A stretch of 12,148 nucleotides of DNA, from assembly GCA_900545785.1 (NCBI GenBank), contig URAA01000038.1:1-12148 (forward strand), given 5' to 3'. The notes under the pieces were generated by a model, which had not been told where the DNA came from, ran no database searches, and saw nothing but the letters and a program-made list of their open reading frames with translations. A program made the translations under genes and the position numbers. The stretch's first letter is position 1; every line of letters starts with the position of its first letter. The DNA comes from an uncultured Dialister sp. Its GTDB lineage: Bacteria; Bacillota; Negativicutes; Veillonellales; Dialisteraceae. This document shows positions 1 through 8,579 of the stretch, piece after piece.

Positions 1-64
1 AACTGTGATGTCGTAATTCTTTTCTGAGTAACTCCGCTTTTTTTATGATTTCTTCCGTTGCCAT
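1..64 (-). CDS. ligA: NAD-dependent DNA ligase LigA, N-terminal fragment (partial)
   Basis: Only the first 21 codons are inside the window; the gene runs off the left edge. The visible peptide starts MATEEIIKKAELLRKELRHH, which fits the start of bacterial NAD-dependent DNA ligase, where an amphipathic helix of this kind leads into the conserved H-x-Y-Y adenylation-domain segment. The enzyme seals nicks in replication and repair using NAD+. The start is set by the AGAGGA ribosome binding site that lies inside the last codons of pcrA, at good spacing. Only 1 nt separates the pcrA stop codon from this ATG, so translation is probably coupled. The pcrA-ligA order is common in Firmicutes and is much of the reason for the call, since the peptide itself is short. 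Confidence 0.8.
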   Translation of the reverse strand, partial: MATEEIIKKAELLRKELRHHS

Positions 65-65
65 T

Positions 66-2276
66 TCATTCCTCTTTTTCTATGGGTGCAAACGCCACCA
101 TAACTTGACGAATTTGATCCTCCGGAAAGGCCAGCTTGAGCATCATGCTCTTTCCTGTCCCGGATACTTCAATAACTTTGCCTTTCCCCCACATGCGATG
201 AGAAACCCTGTCTCCCGCCTTCCAGTCATATCGGGCTTTTATATTTTTGCTGCTTTTCGGTTTTTGTACCGAAGATGCTTCCGACAATGCCCATTTACTT
301 CTTTGTTGCATATTATTTCTTGCAAAGATTCGTCTTCTGCTTTCCTCTCGGTTTGTTATTATTTCATCTATCAAATCTGAAGGAATTTCATCCAAAAAGC
401 GACTGGCAATGTAGGGTTTCAATTGTCCATACATAGTCCGCATATGTGACGTGGAAATATACAGATTCTTTTTTGCCCTCGTAATTGCCACATAACAAAG
501 CCGCCGTTCTTCTTCCAGAGCCGTTTCATCCATAAGCGATCGGACTCCCGGAAATATTCCTTCATCCATGCCCGCCAAAAAAACCACAGGAAATTCCAAT
601 CCTTTGGCACTATGTATAGTCATTAATGTTGCTTTGTCATCCTGTTCTTCCAGTCCATCCAAATCATTGACAAGAGCCACCTTTTCAAGAAATTCCGGCA
701 AGCCCCCTTCCGGCTGCTCATGTGCAAAATCCTTTGCTACGTTAAGTAATTCCCCTAAGTTTTCTTCCCTGCTCTGTGCCTGAGGATCGTTACTTTGTTG
801 CAATACATTTATATATTCCGTATCGGTAATAATTTTTTGAATCAGATCAAATACATCACATTCTGTAGCCGCATTTAAGAAATCAAAAATAAGGGCGCTG
901 AATTTCTGTAATTTTATTTTCGTCGAGCCGGACACATCGATACTGTCTGAAGCCATAAGAGCTTCAAACATTGACATGTTTTCCTTTTTGGCAAAATCAC
1001 TTACTTTTTGTACGGTAGTCGAGCCGATGCCTCTTTTCGGCATGTTAATGATCCGCATCAAACTGATATCGTCTCTGAAATTGGCAATTAATTTCAAATA
1101 GGCCAGCATATCCTTAATTTCAGCACGATCATAAAACTTGGTCCCGCCCACCATGGTATAAGCAATTCCTCGCTTTACCATGCTTTCTTCTATCAGTCGG
1201 GACTGCGCATTCATTCGATACAGGACTGCCATATCTCCATAAGGTATTTTATTTTCCAGATGCTCTTTCATCATGGACTCTACAATGAAATCCGCCTCTT
1301 CATGCTCATCTTCGGCTACAAATTTCTGTATAGGACCGCCTACATTATTTTCAGTCCATAATCTTTTGGGAGGTCGATCTATATTGTTCTTAATAACAGC
1401 ATTGGCTGCGTTAAGAATCGTTTGTGTAGATCGATAGTTTTGTTCCAATTTAATAATTGCCGCTTTGGGATAATCTTTTTGAAAGTCCAAAATATTCCTT
1501 AAATCAGCACCGCGCCATGAATAAATACTCTGATCCGCATCTCCGACGGCACAGATATTTTGATTGTTTCCCGCTATATATTTGGACATCAGATACTGGG
1601 CATGATTCGTATCCTGATATTCATCAATCAATATATAATGGAAACGATTTTGCCAATGCTTTCTGACTTCTTCTTCCTCCAACAGTTTTGTGGTAATAAA
1701 GAGAAGATCATCAAAATCAAGAGCATTATTCCTCTTCATGTATCGATCATACAAATCATACACGTCCGCTATTTTTTCATTATAAAAATTGCCGCTAACT
1801 GTTTTTCTGAATTCTTCCGGATTTTGGAGTGCATTTTTTGCATTTGAAATACGTGCCTGTATGCTTCCGATTTGATATTGTTTATCATCCAGATTTAACT
1901 CTTTTACTATATTTTTAATCATTTGCTTTGAGTCATCGGAATCATAAATAGTAAATTTATCCGTATAAGGGGGATATTTTTTTATTTCCCTGCGAAGAAA
2001 ACGGGCGCCGAAAGAATGGAAAGTGTATATCCAAATTTTTTCCGCACTTTCTCCTACTAAATTATGAACTCTCTCTCTCATTTCTTGCGCGGCTTTATTT
2101 GTAAAAGTGATCGCCAGTATTTCACGAGGCTGAATCCCCTTGTCCAACATGTAGGCAATACGGCAAGTCAGTGCTTTTGTTTTTCCGGAACCTGCCCCTG
2201 CCATAATAAGAACGGGCCCGTCAATCTGTTCTACTGCTTTTCTTTGTTCTCTGTTCAGTGTTTCTAAATAATTCAT
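66..2276 (-). CDS. pcrA: ATP-dependent DNA helicase PcrA (UvrD/Rep family, SF1A)
   Basis: This is a 736-residue 3'-5' DNA helicase of nucleotide excision repair, replication restart and recombinase displacement, acting in the cytoplasm. All SF1A motifs are visible: Q motif (LNREQRKAV, about 7-15), Walker A AGAGSGKT (26-33), motif Ia ITFTNKAAQ (56-64), Walker B LIDEYQDT (216-223), motif III GDADQSIYSWRG (245-256), motif IV QNYRST (279-284), motif V TIHSAKGLEF (553-562) and motif VI around RRLCYVAITRAKK (591-603). A C-terminal Tudor-like RNA polymerase-binding segment (about 688-734, GDRVSHRMWGKGKV...FAPIEK) is typical of PcrA. Length is normal for the family. The ATG at 2276 has an AAGGAA ribosome binding site about 9 nt upstream. 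It follows the ppaC terminator, so it should have its own promoter; the 60-bp gap is AT-rich but shows no convincing -35. ligA follows after 1 nt. Confidence 0.98.
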   Translation of the reverse strand: MNYLETLNREQRKAVEQIDGPVLIMAGAGSGKTKALTCRIAYMLDKGIQPREILAITFTNKAAQEMRERVHNLVGESAEKIWIYTFHSFGARFLRREIKKYPPYTDKFTIYDSDDSKQMIKNIVKELNLDDKQYQIGSIQARISNAKNALQNPEEFRKTVSGNFYNEKIADVYDLYDRYMKRNNALDFDDLLFITTKLLEEEEVRKHWQNRFHYILIDEYQDTNHAQYLMSKYIAGNNQNICAVGDADQSIYSWRGADLRNILDFQKDYPKAAIIKLEQNYRSTQTILNAANAVIKNNIDRPPKRLWTENNVGGPIQKFVAEDEHEEADFIVESMMKEHLENKIPYGDMAVLYRMNAQSRLIEESMVKRGIAYTMVGGTKFYDRAEIKDMLAYLKLIANFRDDISLMRIINMPKRGIGSTTVQKVSDFAKKENMSMFEALMASDSIDVSGSTKIKLQKFSALIFDFLNAATECDVFDLIQKIITDTEYINVLQQSNDPQAQSREENLGELLNVAKDFAHEQPEGGLPEFLEKVALVNDLDGLEEQDDKATLMTIHSAKGLEFPVVFLAGMDEGIFPGVRSLMDETALEEERRLCYVAITRAKKNLYISTSHMRTMYGQLKPYIASRFLDEIPSDLIDEIITNREESRRRIFARNNMQQRSKWALSEASSVQKPKSSKNIKARYDWKAGDRVSHRMWGKGKVIEVSGTGKSMMLKLAFPEDQIRQVMVAFAPIEKEE

Positions 2277-2338
2277 TCAGTCATTTCCTTACGAAAGAAT
2301 CCATATGTCTTTCTCTAATAATATTATTTCCATAATAG

Positions 2339-2376
2339 AAAAACCCATATATGACGAATGCCATGTATGAGTTTTT
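2339..2376 (-). terminator. Rho-independent terminator of ppaC
   Basis: Read on the minus strand this is a long hairpin beginning 12 nt after the ppaC stop. An 11-bp outer stem (AAAAACTCATA against TATGGGTTTTT, one G-T wobble), one C/A mismatch and a 5-bp inner stem (ATGGC/GTCAT) close on an ATTC tetraloop; the descending arm ends in a T run. The A/T flanks are symmetrical, so it could also work on the opposite strand, but no plus-strand gene needs it. It separates ppaC from pcrA. Confidence 0.85.
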
Positions 2377-2388
2377 GTTTCTCCTTTG

Positions 2389-3333
2389 TTATTCGCCGTA
2401 TACAGCCAGAAGAGGCGGTGCTACCTGCTTCTTTCTCGACATAACCTTCGGAAGATAAACGGCTTCATCTTCAACCTTAGAGGAAAAAGCTTTTTCCGCT
2501 ATTTCAGCTGCTCCGGCAGTAAACCACAAGAAAGTATCTTCTGTTAACACATTAGTCACCATCAGATAGGATGCATCGTAACCATGTTTTTCCTTAATCA
2601 TTTCCAACTCTTTTAATATATCTGCTTTTTTTGCATTAATAGGTGTCAAATCCATTACGGAAATTTGACCGATGGTAAATGTCTTGCCTCCGGCACTGAA
2701 TTCTTTCGTATCATTTTGCGCCAGTTTAGAAGCGGGATAATCGGAAATATCGGCACCGGCTTTAAGCATTTCCATTCCGTAGGCATTATAATCTATACCT
2801 GCAATTTCAGACAATTCTTTGACTGCCTGCTTATCTTCTTCCGTAGTGGTGGGTGAACGGAAAAGAACTGTATCGGAAATAATAGCGGAAGCCATTATTC
2901 CGGCGATTTCCTTAGACGGTTTTACTTGATGACTCTTATATAAACCGTAAATAACCGTATTCACACATCCGACAGGACGAATCAAAATAAATATCGGATC
3001 TGCCGATTCAAAATCTCCCATACGGTGATGATCGACAATTTCAATAACTTCCGCATCATCCATGCCGTCGATTGTCTGTTTCGATTCATTATGATCGACT
3101 AAGATAACCTTTTGTTTTTCCTCTTCAGGATTTGCTCTCCTTAAATTTGTAACTAATTCCGGTGCTTCCAATCCGAAGTAATCCAACGCAAATTGAGTCT
3201 CCTTATTCACTTCCCCGGCTCTGATTCCTACAGCATCCATACCGAGCTGACGCTTTAAATAAGAATAGCTGAGTGCTGCCGCAATACTATCGGTATCGGG
3301 AGATTTATGTCCTGTAACAAATACTTTACTCAT
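2389..3333 (-). CDS. ppaC: Manganese-dependent inorganic pyrophosphatase (family II, DHH superfamily)
   Basis: This cytoplasmic enzyme hydrolyses pyrophosphate to two phosphates, pulling biosynthetic reactions such as nucleic acid synthesis and amino acid activation forward. The 314-residue protein has the family II metal centre: GHKSPDTDS (H9, D13, D15), VDHNE (79-83, D80) and DHH (101-103), then the C-terminal DHHA2 domain with the substrate-binding SRKKQ motif (S299-Q303). Overall it aligns well from memory with Bacillus PpaC, including the EIAGIMASAIISDTVLFRSP-type stretch and the MLKAGAD segment. There is no CBS/DRTGG insert, so it is the short, unregulated form. The ATG has an AAAGGAG ribosome binding site 8 nt upstream. 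An extended -10 promoter and a terminator flank it, so it is probably a single-gene transcript. Confidence 0.97.
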   Translation of the reverse strand: MSKVFVTGHKSPDTDSIAAALSYSYLKRQLGMDAVGIRAGEVNKETQFALDYFGLEAPELVTNLRRANPEEEKQKVILVDHNESKQTIDGMDDAEVIEIVDHHRMGDFESADPIFILIRPVGCVNTVIYGLYKSHQVKPSKEIAGIMASAIISDTVLFRSPTTTEEDKQAVKELSEIAGIDYNAYGMEMLKAGADISDYPASKLAQNDTKEFSAGGKTFTIGQISVMDLTPINAKKADILKELEMIKEKHGYDASYLMVTNVLTEDTFLWFTAGAAEIAEKAFSSKVEDEAVYLPKVMSRKKQVAPPLLAVYGE

Positions 3334-3381
3334 AGTGAATACTCCTTTATTTTATTTTTAAAAGTAGAAATATTATTACTT

Positions 3382-3390
3382 ATTATATCA
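3382..3390 (-). promoter_or_regulatory. Extended -10 promoter for ppaC
   Basis: On the minus strand the sequence reads TGATATAAT, a perfect TATAAT -10 with the TGn extension, about 50 nt upstream of the ppaC ATG. No good -35 is found at 16-18 bp, only a weak AGACAA-like hexamer further off, which is acceptable for an extended -10 promoter. The predicted transcription start is near 3375. Confidence 0.65.
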
Positions 3391-3539
3391 TATTTTATTT
3401 TGAGCTTTGTCTGTGCAGAATCAGTTCATTTTACCTTTTTTAATAAAACCGCTGTCTATCCGTACTTTTATAAGTTCATATTACTAATCAAATTTTTTAT
3501 ATCTTTTTTATTATGATTTATTTTTAGTCCGAAAGTGAT

Positions 3540-3575
3540 AAAAAAATAAGACCCCGTATTTTTACGGGATCTTAT
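3540..3575 (-). terminator. Rho-independent terminator of acrAB
   Basis: On the minus strand a 13-bp stem (ATAAGATCCCGTA against TACGGGGTCTTAT, one T-G wobble) closes on an AAAA loop and is followed by seven Ts. It starts 12 nt after the acrB stop codon. It ends the efflux operon and shows that no outer-membrane channel gene is co-transcribed downstream. Confidence 0.93.
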
Positions 3576-3587
3576 CTGATAATATTT

Positions 3588-6500
3588 TTACTCTTCTTCG
3601 ACAACCAACTTTTTCTTATTTGATCTGCCAAAGTGGAGATTTTCGATAACAACAAAGAGCATCGGTACAATAAAAATCTGGAAAATCGTTGCCGACAATA
3701 CGCCGAACACGACGGCAATTCCCATTTCGGAACGGGAGTTTGCACCGGCCCCGGTCGATAATGCCAGCGGTACCGTACCTAATATAAAGGCAAGAGACGT
3801 CATCAAAATCGGACGGAGACGAATCTTGGATGCTTCTACTGCCGCTTCCAACGCATCCATTCCGGCATCGGCACGGATTTTTGCATATTCAACGATCAAA
3901 ATAGCATTCTTTGCAGCCAATCCGATAATTGTCAAAAGACCGATTTGGAAATAAATGTCATTATATACATTAAATACCCATGCTGCAACACACGCACCGA
4001 AGAAACCGGTCGGCATACCGAAGATAACAACAAAAGGTACTTTCCAGCTTTCATAAAGGGCTGCCAAGGATAAAAATACAAAGAGCATCCCCAGTGCTAA
4101 AGCATAGATGGTCTTGCCGCCCGCTTCACGTTCTTGTGCCGAAGATTCTGCGAAAGCATAGGCATAACCATTGGGCAGGATTTGATTTGCCACCTCTTCC
4201 AAAGCATTCAAAGCGTCTCCTGAAGAATATCCTTCCGCCTGATTACCGTTAATGAGTACTGCGGGGAAGTTATTGTAACGGGTAATTACTGAAATAGCAT
4301 TGGATTTCTTTGGCGTAATAAAGGTACTGATCGGAACCATGTTTCCCTTGGAATCACGCACTGTAAGGAATTTATTGTCTTCCGGACTCATACGATAATC
4401 GACATCTGCCTGTGCAACAACCTTAAAGTTACGCCCATAAGCAGTAAAGTCATTAATTTGTACTGAACCGTAATATACTTGGAGCGCTGTAAAGATATCT
4501 CCTACATTCACTCCGTTTTTCAATGCTTTTTCACGATCTACATCAAAGTTATATGACGGTGTATCCATACGGAAACTGGTATAAGCCATTTGTATTTCCG
4601 GTCGCTGATTAGCTGCGGCTAAAAATTGTCCGACAACGGCTTGCATATTTTCGTTGGAATCGCCTTTTTTATTTTGAATATACAGTGAGAATCCGCCGGT
4701 GGTACCCAGTCCGGGAATCGGAGGCGGATTAATGGCCATAACCGACACCTTAGGGTGCGTGGCATTAAAGGCAAACGCTTTTGCCATAACTGCCTCTATT
4801 TGTTCTGAAGGCAACGTTCTTTCACTCCACGGTTTCAACTTAACAAAAGCCACACCGGCATTCGGTTTCTCTCCGCCCGATAAGATATCAAATCCCGTGA
4901 CCCCCATCATTTCCTGAACCGAAGGATCTTCTTCCATATATTTCATATATTCCACAATTGCCGCGTTTGTCCGGACATTGACCGAACCTTCCGGTAAAGA
5001 GAATGTAGTCATGAAATAACCGTTATCTTCTCCCGGCAAGAAAGCTGTCGGCAAAGACATAAATAAAAGAACGGAAGCTACGGTCAATCCGACAAGTACT
5101 GCTATTGGAGCCATAATCATATGTCCCAATTTCACCAGGAACTTACCGTAAGATTCGATCATTCGATCAAATTCTTCATTAAATTTATCCCAGAAGCGCT
5201 GAAGTCGTCCCCGTTCGCTTTCTTTTGCAGGTTCATGAAGCATGCCTGCACAAAGCGCCGGTGTTAATGACAATGCTACAAAGGCAGAAATCAATACGGA
5301 AACCGCGATGGTAAGAGCAAACTGTTTATAGAGTATTCCCATAATGCCGCCCAAAAAAGCAACCGGAACAAATACTGCCGCCAAAACGATAGCCACACCG
5401 ATAACCGGACTCTGTACTTTTTCCATGGCCACTATCGTTGCCTCTTTGGGATGGAGATTATTATAACGCATTTCGTATTCTACGGCTTCAATAACCACAA
5501 TCGCATCATCGACAACAAGCCCGATAGCCAGAACCATAGCAAAAAGCGTTAATGTATTGATAGTAAAGCCCAAAACTGCAAAGGATGCAAAAGTGCCGAA
5601 CAAAGATACGGGCACCGCTATCATAGGAATCAATGTGGAACGCCAATTTTGTAAGAATATATAGACAATTACCGCAACAATAATCAAAGCTTCTACAAAG
5701 GTTTGAAGTACTTCTTCAATAGAGGCATAAATGAAATCCGTATTATCCACGGCAATAGTGTAATCCATATCATCGGGAAAGGACTTCTTGTCTTCTTCTA
5801 ATTTTGCTTTTATTTTGCCGATTGTGTCGATTGCATTTGCATCATCAGACAAGGAAAATGTAACGGCCGATGCTTCACGATCCCCCATGCGGGTCATAAA
5901 ATCGTAGCTTTTGGCATCCAGTTCAACACGAGCCACGTCTTTCACGCGCAGCATACTGCCATCACTGTTTGTGCGTACGACTATATTTCCAAATTCCTGT
6001 TCTGTAGCAAGACGTCCCTTAACGGTAACTATATATTGGAACGGTTGATTTTTATCGACAGGAGCGGTTCCTATATTCCCTGCGGCCACCTGTTGGTTTT
6101 GTGCCTGTACGGCTGCAACTACTTCCGCAGCAGATACATTATTCTGCGCCATCTTGCTCGGATTCAGCCAAATACGCATAGCAAAATCCGATCCGAATTC
6201 CTGGACATTTCCTACGCCCGGAATAGATTTCAATTCATCAAGATAGTTCATGCTGAAATAGTTTTTGAGGAAAGTATTATCATAAGTTCCGTTAGGGGAA
6301 AACAAACTTACGACAAGAGCCATATCTCCCGATGATTTAACGGTAGTTACACCGATGGAACGTACTATCTCAGGCAGTGCGGCATCAGAAGCGGTAACGC
6401 CGTTTTGGACACGGATGGTTGCCATATCGGAGTCCGTCCCCGATAAAAATTGCACCGTCAAAGAGTAGGAACCGTTTGAGTTACTTGTGGAACTGATACT

Positions 6501-6728
6501 TTCAGCATCTTCTGCACTGACTACGTTCTTTTCTATAACTTCCGCAACCGTTTGTGCCACAACTTCCGAGTCTGCACCCGGATAAGCTGCATGAACACTG
6601 ACCTGCGGAGGGGTGATCTTCGGGTAACGATCGACAGGCAGTGTAAATATGCAAAGCATACCCGCAATTGAGATAACAAGTGCTACAACAATTGCAAATA
6701 TGGGGCGATTGATAAAAAACTTTGCCAT
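3588..6728 (-). CDS. acrB: RND multidrug efflux transporter, AcrB/MexB type (HAE1 family)
   Basis: This is the inner-membrane proton-drug antiporter of a tripartite pump; as a trimer it captures amphiphilic drugs from the periplasm and outer leaflet and passes them to an outer-membrane channel. At 1046 residues it is the usual length. The N-terminus MAKFFINRPIFA is the family signature, followed by TM1 (about 9-30), a large periplasmic porter/docking loop (about 31-338), TM2-6 (about 340-495), TM7 (about 538-558), a second periplasmic loop and a final TM block. The proton-relay residues are all present: D407-D408 in GLVVDDAIVVIE, K940 in GLAAKNAILIVEYAK, and R970 and T977 in RLRPILMTSLAF, equivalent to AcrB R971/T978. 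The ATG has an AAGGAG site overlapping the acrA stop codon, 9 nt away, so the two are translationally linked. An acrB-like name is used by family; the drug range cannot be read from sequence. Confidence 0.97.
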   Translation of the reverse strand: MAKFFINRPIFAIVVALVISIAGMLCIFTLPVDRYPKITPPQVSVHAAYPGADSEVVAQTVAEVIEKNVVSAEDAESISSTSNSNGSYSLTVQFLSGTDSDMATIRVQNGVTASDAALPEIVRSIGVTTVKSSGDMALVVSLFSPNGTYDNTFLKNYFSMNYLDELKSIPGVGNVQEFGSDFAMRIWLNPSKMAQNNVSAAEVVAAVQAQNQQVAAGNIGTAPVDKNQPFQYIVTVKGRLATEQEFGNIVVRTNSDGSMLRVKDVARVELDAKSYDFMTRMGDREASAVTFSLSDDANAIDTIGKIKAKLEEDKKSFPDDMDYTIAVDNTDFIYASIEEVLQTFVEALIIVAVIVYIFLQNWRSTLIPMIAVPVSLFGTFASFAVLGFTINTLTLFAMVLAIGLVVDDAIVVIEAVEYEMRYNNLHPKEATIVAMEKVQSPVIGVAIVLAAVFVPVAFLGGIMGILYKQFALTIAVSVLISAFVALSLTPALCAGMLHEPAKESERGRLQRFWDKFNEEFDRMIESYGKFLVKLGHMIMAPIAVLVGLTVASVLLFMSLPTAFLPGEDNGYFMTTFSLPEGSVNVRTNAAIVEYMKYMEEDPSVQEMMGVTGFDILSGGEKPNAGVAFVKLKPWSERTLPSEQIEAVMAKAFAFNATHPKVSVMAINPPPIPGLGTTGGFSLYIQNKKGDSNENMQAVVGQFLAAANQRPEIQMAYTSFRMDTPSYNFDVDREKALKNGVNVGDIFTALQVYYGSVQINDFTAYGRNFKVVAQADVDYRMSPEDNKFLTVRDSKGNMVPISTFITPKKSNAISVITRYNNFPAVLINGNQAEGYSSGDALNALEEVANQILPNGYAYAFAESSAQEREAGGKTIYALALGMLFVFLSLAALYESWKVPFVVIFGMPTGFFGACVAAWVFNVYNDIYFQIGLLTIIGLAAKNAILIVEYAKIRADAGMDALEAAVEASKIRLRPILMTSLAFILGTVPLALSTGAGANSRSEMGIAVVFGVLSATIFQIFIVPMLFVVIENLHFGRSNKKKLVVEEE

Positions 6729-6737
6729 GATCTCTCC

Positions 6738-7910
6738 TTAGTTCATACTCTTCTGCTGAGCAATTGCAGCGTTAGCATCAGCTTCAATCTGTTCTTTCGT
6801 CATCTCTACAGGATCAACAGACTGACCTATCTGGACCTTATTTTGTCCTTCTATAATAACTTCATCGTTTTCCGTTATACCGCTTTCAATAATAGAATAC
6901 AATCCGAAAGTGCTTCCTACCTTCACGGCTTTTTGCTGAACTTTTCCGTCTACTACGACATCAAGCATATCTTTATTTAAAAGTTGCAATAAAGCTTTTG
7001 TAGGCACAAGAATACTTCCTTTTGCAATTTCCGAATCAGAAACAACCATGGCATACATTCCCGGAACCAAAAGATTGTCGGGGTTTCTGAAAAGGGCTTT
7101 CATTGTTAATTGTCCGCTGTTGAGCCCGGGGTTAATCTGTACAATTTCCCCGGTCTCTCCGTAAATGGAATTATCGGCCAAACGCAATTTCAGAGCATTT
7201 CCCAGCGCATTCGGTCCCGATTTTTCTCTTTTGAGTTGTAAATATTCACTTTCTGACATATCAAACTGAACATACAACGGATCGGAAGAGGAAATGGTAA
7301 CAAGCGAAGTCTGTCCGGCTGTTGCAAAAGTACCTACATTCACATCATCCATAGAGAGTATCCCCGAAAAGGGTGCCGTTACAATCGTATCATCCAAATT
7401 ATCTGTCGCCAGCTGTACTTGTGCCCGCGCGGCTTCATATACGGCACGATACGCCTCAGTTGCAGATTTTTGTCCGTCATAAGCCTGACGGGAAACAGCG
7501 CCGCTTGCTACAAGTTCTTCATAACGGGCTAAGTCTTTTTTTGCATTTTCATAAGTTGCAAGAGCCTGTGCCGCACTTGCCTCTGCGGAAGCAAGTGTGG
7601 ACGAGTATGTTCTTGTATCAATTCTGAACAAGGGCTGGCCGGCTGTTACCGAATCTCCGCCTTTAATATATTTTTCAATAATGGTTCCTGAAACTTTCGA
7701 ACGGACGGGAACTTCCTGTAAGGCTACAATCGAACCATTATATTCTCTTGTAATCGGTGTATCCGATTTGAAAGGTTTAAAAGTACTTACCTTAAGAGAT
7801 TGCTGCTGTTGCTGTCCGCTTTTTGTATCAGATCCGCATCCGGAGAAAGCACCTGCTGACAAAACAAGACCCGCTAACATTGCAGCTGTCAGCAATTTTT
7901 TATACTTCAT
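6738..7910 (-). CDS. acrA: RND efflux periplasmic adaptor lipoprotein, AcrA/MexA type
   Basis: This membrane fusion protein bridges the AcrB-type transporter to an outer-membrane channel. Starting at the ATG at 7910 it has 390 residues: a lipoprotein signal peptide (KK at 4-5, hydrophobic 6-21, lipobox FSGC with C25), a short Gln-rich linker (QQQQQ, 33-37), a first barrel-sandwich half (about 57-98, VPVRSKVSGTI), an alpha-hairpin (about 101-172), a second lipoyl half (about 175-206, TAPFSGILSMDDVNVGTF), a beta-barrel (about 207-295) and a membrane-proximal domain (about 300-368). I chose 7910 because it has an AAGGGGG ribosome binding site 5 nt upstream and begins directly with the signal peptide; an in-frame TTG at 7937 would add nine residues and displace the signal. 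It is co-transcribed with acrB from a strong promoter at 8033-8061. No regulator gene is adjacent. Confidence 0.95.
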   Translation of the reverse strand: MKYKKLLTAAMLAGLVLSAGAFSGCGSDTKSGQQQQQSLKVSTFKPFKSDTPITREYNGSIVALQEVPVRSKVSGTIIEKYIKGGDSVTAGQPLFRIDTRTYSSTLASAEASAAQALATYENAKKDLARYEELVASGAVSRQAYDGQKSATEAYRAVYEAARAQVQLATDNLDDTIVTAPFSGILSMDDVNVGTFATAGQTSLVTISSSDPLYVQFDMSESEYLQLKREKSGPNALGNALKLRLADNSIYGETGEIVQINPGLNSGQLTMKALFRNPDNLLVPGMYAMVVSDSEIAKGSILVPTKALLQLLNKDMLDVVVDGKVQQKAVKVGSTFGLYSIIESGITENDEVIIEGQNKVQIGQSVDPVEMTKEQIEADANAAIAQQKSMN

Positions 7911-7914
7911 TTTT

Positions 7915-7922
7915 GCCCCCTT
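7915..7922 (-). promoter_or_regulatory. Ribosome binding site that fixes the acrA start
   Basis: AAGGGGGC on the minus strand lies 5 nt before ATG 7910. It falls inside the reading frame of the upstream TTG (7937), which supports the shorter acrA product with an intact lipoprotein signal. Confidence 0.7.
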
Positions 7923-7951
7923 GAGAACAATGCACAAAATAATTTCCTTTT

Positions 7952-7985
7952 CTGATAATAATTTCGAGATAACAGATATTATCAG
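7952..7985 (-). promoter_or_regulatory. Inverted repeat in the acrAB leader, possible operator
   Basis: A perfect 9-bp inverted repeat, CTGATAATA and TATTATCAG, with a 16-bp spacer, sits in the untranslated leader about 40-75 bp upstream of the acrA ATG. A third copy differing at one base (TAATATCAG, 8020-8028 on the plus strand) overlaps the predicted transcription start, 43 bp from the nearer arm in the same orientation. Efflux operons are often repressed by TetR- or MarR-type proteins at such dyads, so a regulator site is the likely reading. AT-richness makes chance partial symmetry possible, and an RNA structure is an alternative. Confidence 0.45.
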
Positions 7986-8032
7986 ACAGGACTGCCATAA
8001 AACAATTACAGTTTATTAATAATATCAGAATA

Positions 8033-8061
8033 ATGATATCAAAATTACGACTGTTGGTCAA
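8033..8061 (-). promoter_or_regulatory. Sigma-A type promoter of acrAB
   Basis: On the minus strand there is TTGACC (8056-8061), a 17-bp spacer and TATCAT (8033-8038), with TG one base before the -10. The predicted start is near 8026, giving a leader of roughly 115 nt. It lies in the 201-bp gap between the YhcH-family gene and acrA. No terminator is evident after the YhcH-family gene, so read-through from the thrC cluster could add to acrAB expression. Confidence 0.8.
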
Positions 8062-8111
8062 TATAATTAATAGTAAAGTTTTCCTTTATATAATCGATTG
8101 TTTCGGAAGCA

Positions 8112-8579
8112 TTACAGCTGATTCATCGGAAATTTAAGGACGGCTTTTCTTATCTGTTTGGCTCCTTTTGTACCCTGACAAAGCGGACGATGTAAATCGA
8201 AAGGAAAACAGATTGCAAAATCACCGGTATGAAGTAATATCTTGCTTTCCTCACCTTCTGATTCAAAAAAATACAGATCCCTTTCCGGATAGGATTCTGC
8301 CTCTTTCCCTGCACTCAGCAAAAATCGACATCCGATAATCTCTTCTTCTGCATCGACCTCATAAACAACATCTATAAATTTTTTATGCCCTTCCAATTTT
8401 CGATTCGACGACAATTCCGTCATGGTTGACTCAACTGACATATCATATCCGTTGATCTGATATTTTCCGTCTTTTACTCCGGTGAAATCAAAAGTTGCCA
8501 TCTTTTCTAAGCAGTCATAAATCGCCGCAGGAACTTGATTTTTATAATTTTGTAAACACTTTGCATTTCCGAAAATCAT
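8112..8579 (-). CDS. YhcH/YjgK/YiaL family cupin protein (DUF386)
   Basis: This is a 155-residue single-domain protein of the YhcH/YjgK/YiaL family, beta-barrel cupin-like proteins. Members occur with sialic acid, galactoside and other sugar pathways, and E. coli YhcH has been described as a sialic acid anomerase. Visible family marks are E63 and H65 in LEGHKKFIDV with D70, and GDFAICFPFDLHRP (119-132) with H130, which together would form the metal/sugar site; a final KAVLKF strand also fits. No sugar catabolism gene is nearby, so the substrate here is unknown. The ATG overlaps the stop of the upstream membrane protein gene by 4 bp (ATGA) and has a strong AGGAGG site 7 nt upstream, so it is translated from the same mRNA as thrC and the VTT gene. 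Confidence 0.88.
   Translation of the reverse strand: MIFGNAKCLQNYKNQVPAAIYDCLEKMATFDFTGVKDGKYQINGYDMSVESTMTELSSNRKLEGHKKFIDVVYEVDAEEEIIGCRFLLSAGKEAESYPERDLYFFESEGEESKILLHTGDFAICFPFDLHRPLCQGTKGAKQIRKAVLKFPMNQL

Noticed and set aside
3307..3516. Small plus-strand reading frame over the ppaC 5' end and the intergenic region
   Set aside because: It overlaps a certain gene, has no ribosome binding site and encodes low-complexity Phe/Leu/Ile-rich sequence expected from AT-rich DNA.
7910..7937. Longer acrA reading frame starting at the TTG at 7937
   Set aside because: It lacks a well-placed ribosome binding site, would place nine residues before the lipoprotein signal, and the ATG at 7910 has AAGGGGG at proper spacing.
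7597..8019. 140-residue plus-strand reading frame antisense to acrA
   Set aside because: It is a shadow of the acrA coding frame, with a Cys run from the Gln codons, and no domain or ribosome binding site.
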